From assembly GCA_038326615.1 (NCBI GenBank), contig JBBQKF010000028.1, positions 1 to 31,296 on the forward strand: 31,296 bases of DNA. Direction: 5' to 3'. This DNA is from JBBQKF01 sp038326615. Its GTDB lineage: Bacteria; Bacillota; Clostridia; Saccharofermentanales; UBA5734. The translations under genes were made by a program, and so were the position numbers. Below the pieces are notes generated by a model. The model saw nothing but the letters and a program-made list of their open reading frames with translations. It did not search any database and was not told the origin of the DNA. Each line of letters starts with the position of its first letter. The first letter of the stretch is position 1. Shown here one piece after another: positions 25,400-31,296 of this stretch.

Positions 25400-26434
25400 A
25401 TGTTAAGAGAATTAGTGGCGATAGAACCGAGTAAACCTATATTAAGGGAATATACAGAGCAGCGTTTGGGTGAAGATTGCGTTAGAGTTAGGTGCTTGTA
25501 TGGGGCTCCTAAGCACGGAACGGAATTCGTATTTTTTAATGGCAAAGACCCATTTCAACAAAATGTTTTTGATGAAGAATACCAATTATTTGTTAAGAAG
25601 CAGCAAGAGGAGCAAGATTCCTTTTTTATCGGGCTTGGGAATATGTGGGTTGGAGAAATTACTGAAAAAGGCAACAATGTTAAACTATTTGAAATTGGAG
25701 ATAAAGTTTCAGGATATGGAATTCTAAGATGCACACATACTGCAAAGGAAAGTGAGCTTCTTAGAATGAATAGCCGTATGACTTGGAAGGAAGCTGTTTG
25801 TTACGACCCATCTCAATATGCTTTAGCTGGTGTGAGAGATGGTAATATTAGACTTGGTGACACAGTTGCGGTTTTTGGTTTGGGGGCCATAGGTCTTCTT
25901 GCCGCACAAATGTCAAAACTCTCTGGAGCTTTAAAGGTTATTGTTATTGACCCAATCGAGGCAAGAAGAAATGTAGCAATAAAAAACGGTGCAGATTTTG
26001 CAATTGACCCAATAAACTGCGATGTTGGTCTTGAAATAAAGAAGCTCACGAACAAAAAAGGTGCGGATGTTATAGTCGAAACCAGCGGCTCTTACTTAGC
26101 AATGCAACAGGCAATTAGAGGACTTGCATACTGTGGGAATTTGGCGGTTGTTGGTTGGTATAAGGAATGCAAGGGCAATTTAAACTTTGGTCTTGAAGCT
26201 CATTTTAATCAACCAAATATTATATTTTCAAGAGCATGCAGCGAACCTAACAGAGATTATCCAAGATGGACTTTTGATAGAAATAATGCGACTTGTTGGG
26301 AAATGCTAAGTAAGGGAATGCTTAGTTGTGAAGATATAGTTGACCCTGTTGTAGATTTTGAAAACGTGGCAGAAGCATATCTTGATATTGAGCAGAACCC
26401 AGAAAAAAGTGTTAAATTAGGTGTGCAGTTTTAA
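25400..26434 (+). CDS. Zinc-less MDR-type dehydrogenase
   Basis: A 344-residue medium-chain dehydrogenase/reductase with the nucleotide-binding GLGAIG at 160-165 and an acidic residue ending the next strand (IVIDP), which favours NAD(H). The usual catalytic zinc ligands are not seen: the family's Cys-Gly segment is replaced by APKHGTE (36-42) and the GHE motif by NMW (81-83). The four-Cys structural zinc loop is also absent. It follows GH42 by 15 bases and precedes a Gfo/Idh/MocA oxidoreductase. Together they could oxidise and re-reduce a sugar or glycoside; this is inferred from context. Confidence 0.85.
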   Translation: MLRELVAIEPSKPILREYTEQRLGEDCVRVRCLYGAPKHGTEFVFFNGKDPFQQNVFDEEYQLFVKKQQEEQDSFFIGLGNMWVGEITEKGNNVKLFEIGDKVSGYGILRCTHTAKESELLRMNSRMTWKEAVCYDPSQYALAGVRDGNIRLGDTVAVFGLGAIGLLAAQMSKLSGALKVIVIDPIEARRNVAIKNGADFAIDPINCDVGLEIKKLTNKKGADVIVETSGSYLAMQQAIRGLAYCGNLAVVGWYKECKGNLNFGLEAHFNQPNIIFSRACSEPNRDYPRWTFDRNNATCWEMLSKGMLSCEDIVDPVVDFENVAEAYLDIEQNPEKSVKLGVQF

Positions 26435-26536
26435 TATTGCTTTAAAATATTCAAATAGTTTTTTACAAATTATAAGAGTTCGGAAAGGTAGGAAATGCAT
26501 TAAACTCCTTAATTGTTCATAAACAACGGAGGCAGT

Positions 26537-27547
26537 ATGCTTATAATTATGAAAATATTAAATGTTGGCCTTGTTGGATCTGGTGGTACCTCTGAAATTC
26601 ATTCAAAAAATCTTCTTAAATTATCTAATATTAATATTGTGGCCATATGTGATACAAACACAGAAAAAGCAACAGCATTAGTGGAAAAACTAAGACTCAC
26701 AAATATAAAAATATATGATAATTTCGATGAAATGTTAGAAAATCATACACTCGATGTGGTATATATATGTATTCCTCCTTTTGCTCATAATGGGCAAGTT
26801 GAAAGAGCTGCTAATGCAGGAATGCATATTTTTATCGAAAAGCCAATTGCTTTAAACCTTGTAAGAGCACAATCCATGGTAGAGGCAGTAAAAAAAGCAA
26901 GTGTTTTGTCTCAAGTGGGGTATCATATGAGATATGGCACTGCAGTAAAAAAGTTAATGAAAATGATTCATGACGGTACAGCAGGCGTAGCCACGCTTTT
27001 TGACGGAAGATACGATTGTAATCATCTTCATAGCGAATGGTGGAGAGATAAATCCAAATCTGGTGGACAGGTTATTGAACAGGTTATACACTTGTATGAT
27101 ATGGCTATGTATTTTTTAGGAGCTCCAGAAGCTGTATCTGCACATATATCAAATATGTGCCATAATAATGTTGAAGGGTATACTGTTGAAGATACAAGTG
27201 CATCAGTAATTCGTTTTAAAACAGGAGCGTTAGCAACAATAGCAGCTTCGAACTGTGCAATCCCTATGGAATGGAACAATAAATTTGTTGTTATATTCAA
27301 AAATGTTACTGTGATTTTTGAAACACCAAATAAAGCAGAGTTTATTTATACGAATTCTGAAGAGGTAACAAGAGAATACTTTGAAGAGAGTGTTGATATG
27401 TATTTTGAAGAAGATAAGGATTTTATTGAAGCGGTGCGTGGTAATGACAATAATTGTTGCGAAATTTCACAAGGCTATATTAGTCTTTGTCTTGTAAATG
27501 GGGTAATTGAGTCATCAAATGCAGGAGGTCAACCAATAAAAATATAG
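26537..27547 (+). CDS. Gfo/Idh/MocA-family oxidoreductase
   Basis: A 336-residue NAD(P)-dependent sugar oxidoreductase. It has an N-terminal Rossmann motif GLVGSGGTSEIH, the catalytic EKPIA (Glu101, Lys102, Pro103), and the C-terminal-domain motif SGGQVIEQVIHLYD with the active-site His185. The ATG at 26537 follows GGAGG by four bases; an upstream frame start at 26513 lies before that site. The fold oxidises or reduces ring hydroxyls of sugars and inositols, and in some pathways makes 3-keto-glycosides. It is placed between an MDR dehydrogenase and a GH1 glucosidase in the same transcript. Confidence 0.93.
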   Translation: MLIIMKILNVGLVGSGGTSEIHSKNLLKLSNINIVAICDTNTEKATALVEKLRLTNIKIYDNFDEMLENHTLDVVYICIPPFAHNGQVERAANAGMHIFIEKPIALNLVRAQSMVEAVKKASVLSQVGYHMRYGTAVKKLMKMIHDGTAGVATLFDGRYDCNHLHSEWWRDKSKSGGQVIEQVIHLYDMAMYFLGAPEAVSAHISNMCHNNVEGYTVEDTSASVIRFKTGALATIAASNCAIPMEWNNKFVVIFKNVTVIFETPNKAEFIYTNSEEVTREYFEESVDMYFEEDKDFIEAVRGNDNNCCEISQGYISLCLVNGVIESSNAGGQPIKI

Positions 27548-27582
27548 ATCAGAGAGTTTGTTTTTAAAGGTTGGTAAATATA

Positions 27583-28968
27583 ATGTTTAGAAATGATTTT
27601 ATATGGGGAACAGCAACATCATCATATCAAATTGAGGGAGCCGCTTTTGAAGAAGGAAAAGGGTTGTCTGTTTGGGATGTGTTTTGCGAAAAAGAGAGCG
27701 CGATTTTTGAAGCAAACAATGGAAATATAGCATGTGATCATTACCATAAATACAAAAATGATATTGCAATTATGAAAGAAATAGGCATAAAAGCTTATCG
27801 CTTCTCTATCTCTTGGCCTCGTGTTATGCCAGATGGAGAAGGAATAATAAATGAGAAGGGTCTTGATTTTTACAGCAATCTGGTTGATTTTCTACTTGAA
27901 AACGGTATTGAGCCACATATAACTTTATTTCATTGGGATTTTCCTTTTGAATTATATAAAAAAGGTGGCTGGCTAAACGATAATAGCCCAGAGTGGTTTG
28001 CACAATTCACAAAAGTTGTTGTTCAAAGACTATCTGATAGAGTTAAAAATTGGTTTACAATTAATGAACCACAGTGTTTTATAGGCGCAGGTCACGTTAT
28101 GGGCGTGCATGCTCCTGGAGTAAAAATGGGGCTAAGAGAATATTTTGCCGCAAGTCACAATGCTCTTTTAGCACATGGCAGAGCAGTTCAAACCATAAGG
28201 CAATATTCAAAAAGCAGTTGTAAAATCGGTTATGCACCTGTTGGAATGGTGAAAATACCTCAAACTAATAGTGAGGCTGATATTAAAGCGGCTTACAATG
28301 AAATGTTTTCAATGACTGTCAATGAACCAATTTGGACAAATACCTGGTGGATGGACCCTGTATTATTGGGGAAGTACCCAAATGATGGTATAGAGGCATT
28401 TGAAAGATATTTACCGATAATAAGATCAGAAGACTTAAAAACAATATCACAACCTTTAGACTTTTTTGGTACCAATATTTATACAGGAACACGTGTTTGT
28501 GCGGGTAAAGATGGCAAAGCACAAAAGGTGACAAATAACAATGGTTTTGCAAAAACAGCAATAGATTGGACAATCGAGCCAGAGAGCTTGTATTGGGGCC
28601 CAAAATTCTTTTACGAAAGATACAAAAAACCAATTATTGTAACAGAAAATGGATTATCAAGTATGGACTGGATAAGTTTGGATGATAAAGTTCATGATGC
28701 GATGAGAATAGATTTTTTAAAAAGATATCTTCAACAGCTAAATAGAGCTGCTAATGATAATATTGATATTAGAGGATATTTTCACTGGTCTTTTCTTGAT
28801 AACTTTGAATGGGCAAGGGGCTATCAAGACAGGTTCGGTCTGGTGTTTGTTGATTATCAAACCCAAAAAAGAACTCCTAAGGATTCAGCATATTTCTATA
28901 AAAATGTTATAGAAACAAATGGAGAAATAATATCACAACTTTTTAAAGATTGTAAGCATGAAAAATAA
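27583..28968 (+). CDS. GH1-family beta-glucosidase/glycosidase
   Basis: A 461-residue cytoplasmic enzyme with the complete GH1 core. The N-terminal signature FIWGTATSSYQIEGA, acid/base Glu162 in TINEP, and nucleophile Glu355 in VTENG are present, together with FHWSFLDNFEWARGYQDRFGLV near the end. No phospho-sugar-binding Ser/Lys/Tyr pattern near the C terminus was obvious (the segment reads DNFEWARGYQDRFGL), so a non-phosphorylated substrate imported by ABC transport is likely. ATG 27583 is chosen over an in-frame TTG at 27571 that abuts the AAAGG site. Confidence 0.95.
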   Translation: MFRNDFIWGTATSSYQIEGAAFEEGKGLSVWDVFCEKESAIFEANNGNIACDHYHKYKNDIAIMKEIGIKAYRFSISWPRVMPDGEGIINEKGLDFYSNLVDFLLENGIEPHITLFHWDFPFELYKKGGWLNDNSPEWFAQFTKVVVQRLSDRVKNWFTINEPQCFIGAGHVMGVHAPGVKMGLREYFAASHNALLAHGRAVQTIRQYSKSSCKIGYAPVGMVKIPQTNSEADIKAAYNEMFSMTVNEPIWTNTWWMDPVLLGKYPNDGIEAFERYLPIIRSEDLKTISQPLDFFGTNIYTGTRVCAGKDGKAQKVTNNNGFAKTAIDWTIEPESLYWGPKFFYERYKKPIIVTENGLSSMDWISLDDKVHDAMRIDFLKRYLQQLNRAANDNIDIRGYFHWSFLDNFEWARGYQDRFGLVFVDYQTQKRTPKDSAYFYKNVIETNGEIISQLFKDCKHEK

Positions 28969-29155
28969 ATCAGAGCTATTCATTTTTTAATTATTAATAT
29001 TTTCATACATAAATAACCCTTTCCAATAAAAACATGTTTTAGTGGTATATAGCATTACACCATATCTCAATAGCATGTTACCATTTACATTTGAACTTGT
29101 GTTGATAAAATTGTATCTGGTAATTAGCACAATATATCTTAGGAGGAACTATTAG

Positions 29156-30703
29156 ATGAAGTATATTACAATTTTTCATGCGAATTTAAATTACGCATAC
29201 CTAACTCCGGACAAATATGAGTTTGTTATTAGGAAGAGCTATGAACTTACCTTTGACACAATGAGAGAAGAATTTCCAAACACAAAATATGTATTCGAAG
29301 CATCAGGATATACCATTGAGCAAATGGCAATCTTAACTCCTGATGTACTTCAAAAACTAAAAGCAGCAATTGTTTCTGGACAATGTGAATTCATGGGTTC
29401 ACCATACGCTCACCCAATGCTACCAAACTTCCCTAAGGAAGATGGAGTATGGTCAATTAAATTCTCAAATGACATTTACCATAAATATCTTGGAATTATG
29501 CCAAAGAGCTTCTGGAATCCTGAATGTGGTTGGAGAAATTATGTTCCATCACAGGTAGCAGAAGCAGGCTACAAAAATATGATTGGTGATTTTGAAGCTT
29601 ATAGTCGTTCATCAGGACCTGACGGTAATCCAAATAGACCAGAAATCTATGAAAAAGAATTTAGCATAGACCCTCAGTTTTATAGCTTTGCATTTAAATA
29701 TGACCTTTCAGGAGATGAAAAGGCAATTCACTTCCCGTTTAGCAAAATCGGTGGGGTTAAAGATGGAAGGCTTAAAATGTTCTTAAGATCAGACCGTGTC
29801 GCTCAATTTGCTGTTCGTTTCTTTATGGGGATGGAAGGCTATACATTTGAAAAATACATGGATCTAATTAAGAAATATTCAGAACAAAAGCCTGGCGAAC
29901 CAGAGGGTGCTGTTATTATATTTGCTGATGATGCAGAATACATCGGTACAAACGGTTGGTTCAGATTAAAATATGAAAATATGCCAGATAATGTTTTCGA
30001 AGAAACTCCACAATCAAAAGAAAACCTGATTAAGCTTATAACTGAAGTTAACAAGTTAGGAGAAATGGTTACCTTTGATTATGCGTGTAATGATTTGCCA
30101 GCATTAGAAGAAACAGCACATTTTGATGATGATGCGGCTTGGCATGGTGCAAAGGCTTCAACTTGGGCTAACACGCCAATGGCAAAATTACTTCGTCCAT
30201 GGCAAGATCTTGTTAGAGAAAAGCTTAACAAAATTGCAGATACCTTAGATGAAGCTATTTTAAAATCAGCATGGTATTATTTAACAAATTCATACAACTC
30301 GGATGGACAATGGCCACCAACACTACCACATGCACCACATATAATTCACCCATTTAACTATGGCTATTGCTTTGAAAATCTTTTAATGGCAGAAATGTTT
30401 GTTGGTGGAGTAGACAGAAGTAAGCTTTCTGCAAGCTCGCTTCAAACTGTTAAAGAAATTTTGACTATTCAACAGGACTTAATATTGGCAAAGGCTGACG
30501 CTTTAATATCAAAGGGTAGCGCCGACGAAAAGAAAAATGGTGAAATTGCCAAGGTTTTAATTAAAAAATCAAGAGATTTATCATCAATTGAATGCTCTAG
30601 CAAGCAAATACTTTATTCTGATGAATATAGTGTTAGAGCAAATGCTCTCGTTCAAGCTCGTAGATTAGTTGGCGGAGTTGAGTTGGAAAAGGTAGATAAA
30701 TAA
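29156..30703 (+). CDS. GH57-like glycoside hydrolase
   Basis: A 515-residue cytoplasmic protein. The opening ITIFHANLNYAYL, the motif SFWNPECGW with candidate nucleophile Glu123, and IIFADDAEYIG with candidate acid Asp258/Asp259 correspond to GH57 conserved regions. GH57 members act on alpha-glucans, as amylases, branching enzymes, glucanotransferases or alpha-galactosidases. Helical segments follow from about residue 320, as in that family. AGGAGG precedes the ATG by nine bases. A 187-base gap without a clear terminator separates it from GH1, so it may have its own promoter. Exact activity is unknown. Confidence 0.8.
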   Translation: MKYITIFHANLNYAYLTPDKYEFVIRKSYELTFDTMREEFPNTKYVFEASGYTIEQMAILTPDVLQKLKAAIVSGQCEFMGSPYAHPMLPNFPKEDGVWSIKFSNDIYHKYLGIMPKSFWNPECGWRNYVPSQVAEAGYKNMIGDFEAYSRSSGPDGNPNRPEIYEKEFSIDPQFYSFAFKYDLSGDEKAIHFPFSKIGGVKDGRLKMFLRSDRVAQFAVRFFMGMEGYTFEKYMDLIKKYSEQKPGEPEGAVIIFADDAEYIGTNGWFRLKYENMPDNVFEETPQSKENLIKLITEVNKLGEMVTFDYACNDLPALEETAHFDDDAAWHGAKASTWANTPMAKLLRPWQDLVREKLNKIADTLDEAILKSAWYYLTNSYNSDGQWPPTLPHAPHIIHPFNYGYCFENLLMAEMFVGGVDRSKLSASSLQTVKEILTIQQDLILAKADALISKGSADEKKNGEIAKVLIKKSRDLSSIECSSKQILYSDEYSVRANALVQARRLVGGVELEKVDK

Positions 30704-31031
30704 GATATAATTACTTACCCTGACAAGTGTTGTTCTGCTATTTGAAATCTTCTTAAGTCATCGTCGAGCAAAATCTGATCATTCACAATAAATAAAAAAC
30801 GTGCTTTTGACACCCGCACCAATTATTAGGATTCATGAAAATTATATTAATATATCAAGTAAAAAAAGTGATAAAAGTCACATAAATGTTCAAATTTCAC
30901 ACAACAAATTTTAAGTTTATCACAATATTTGAAGTAGAAATAATTATTTACAAGTGTAAAATTAGCATATGATTAATTTAAAAATTAGCAGTTTTATATT
31001 AATTAAATTTAAAGATTGGTGGGTAAACGTT
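30704..31031. other. Intergenic regulatory spacer
   Basis: No gene was found. The right half holds an inverted repeat GTGATAAA (30868-30875) and TTTATCAC (30916-30923), and a promoter-like pair TTTACA (30947-30952) and TATGAT (30968-30973) with a short 15-base spacer. The next gene starts at 31032. Confidence 0.45.
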
Positions 31032-31296
31032 ATGAAAAAAAAGATTCTTTCAATGTTGGTAATTTTTTGCTTGACTTTTTCAATGCTTGGAGTTTGCATT
31101 TATGTTTTTGCTGGAGCGGAATCAGCAGGATCAAGCACAGTGCATATTAATTTGGCAGATATGATCGGTACTGACACAACAAATCCTGCATTTACAGATG
31201 CTTTTAGTCACACAGCCGCAAATAATGGTGGCACAGATGGATGGTGGGTGGGTGATGCAGGTGGTGCAACGCTTGCAACTCCAGATGCCACAAAAG
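31032..31296 (+). CDS. Exported protein, N-terminal part
   Basis: The first 88 codons are present before the window ends. A signal peptide (MKKKILSML then a hydrophobic core, likely cut after VFAGAES) is followed by VHINLADMIG and a Gly/Ala/Thr-rich start of the mature domain (NNGGTDGWWVGDAGG). The pattern of a short strand with an Asp-Leu or Asn-Leu near the mature start is also seen in the two anchored surface proteins of this locus, suggesting a related surface glycan-binding protein. A GGTGGG precedes the ATG. The family cannot be assigned from this part. Confidence 0.75.
   Translation, partial: MKKKILSMLVIFCLTFSMLGVCIYVFAGAESAGSSTVHINLADMIGTDTTNPAFTDAFSHTAANNGGTDGWWVGDAGGATLATPDATK

Noticed and set aside
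30799..30840. Terminator after the GH57-like gene
   Set aside because: Only a four-base GTGC/GCAC pairing with no T-run; too weak to support.

Overview
The window reads as low-GC Firmicutes DNA, most likely from the class Clostridia. It is AT-rich, has strong AGGAGG-type ribosome binding sites, uses GTG and TTG starts, carries lipoprotein and Ser/Thr-rich membrane-anchored surface proteins, and has a Clostridia-style LexA box. The species cannot be named from the sequence alone. No tRNA, rRNA, CRISPR array, transposase or integrase was seen.

Positions 1-5,900 are all on the minus strand. Reading in the direction of transcription, a Y-family DNA polymerase (dinB-like) sits behind a well-formed promoter and a LexA-like box. 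It is followed by a block of tandem repeats, a small conserved-looking protein, an SRAP/HMCES-type abasic-site protein, a TerB_N/TerB_C protein, and a DUF2791-type ATPase cut by the window edge. The first three suggest a DNA damage tolerance cassette. The last two are the start of a TerB-ATPase cassette that probably continues off the left edge.

Positions 6,000-9,200 hold housekeeping-type genes: a methyltransferase, a nitroreductase, and a convergent thyA-folA (dihydrofolate reductase) pair. Upstream of thyA is a dense cluster of six DnaA-box-like sequences. Positions 9,200-11,450 look accessory and decaying: a frameshifted DUF3990 gene, a companion gene broken in several frames, the last 45 codons of a papain/C39-like protease, and an exported protein of unknown function.

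Positions 11,450-31,296 form a glycan acquisition and breakdown locus. A membrane-bound AraC-type sensor-regulator is divergent from an ABC importer (two permeases and a DUF3502-type binding lipoprotein, with no ATPase). Downstream on the plus strand are a surface protein made of three ~180-residue repeats, a beta-helix lipoprotein resembling glycoside hydrolases, a second anchored surface protein with a binding-type domain, a GH42 enzyme, a zinc-less MDR dehydrogenase, a Gfo/Idh/MocA oxidoreductase, a GH1 beta-glucosidase, a GH57-like enzyme, and the start of another exported protein. The layout suggests that a glycan is bound and cut at the cell surface, the fragments are imported, and intracellular hydrolases and two oxidoreductases process them. 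The substrate cannot be read from the sequence.
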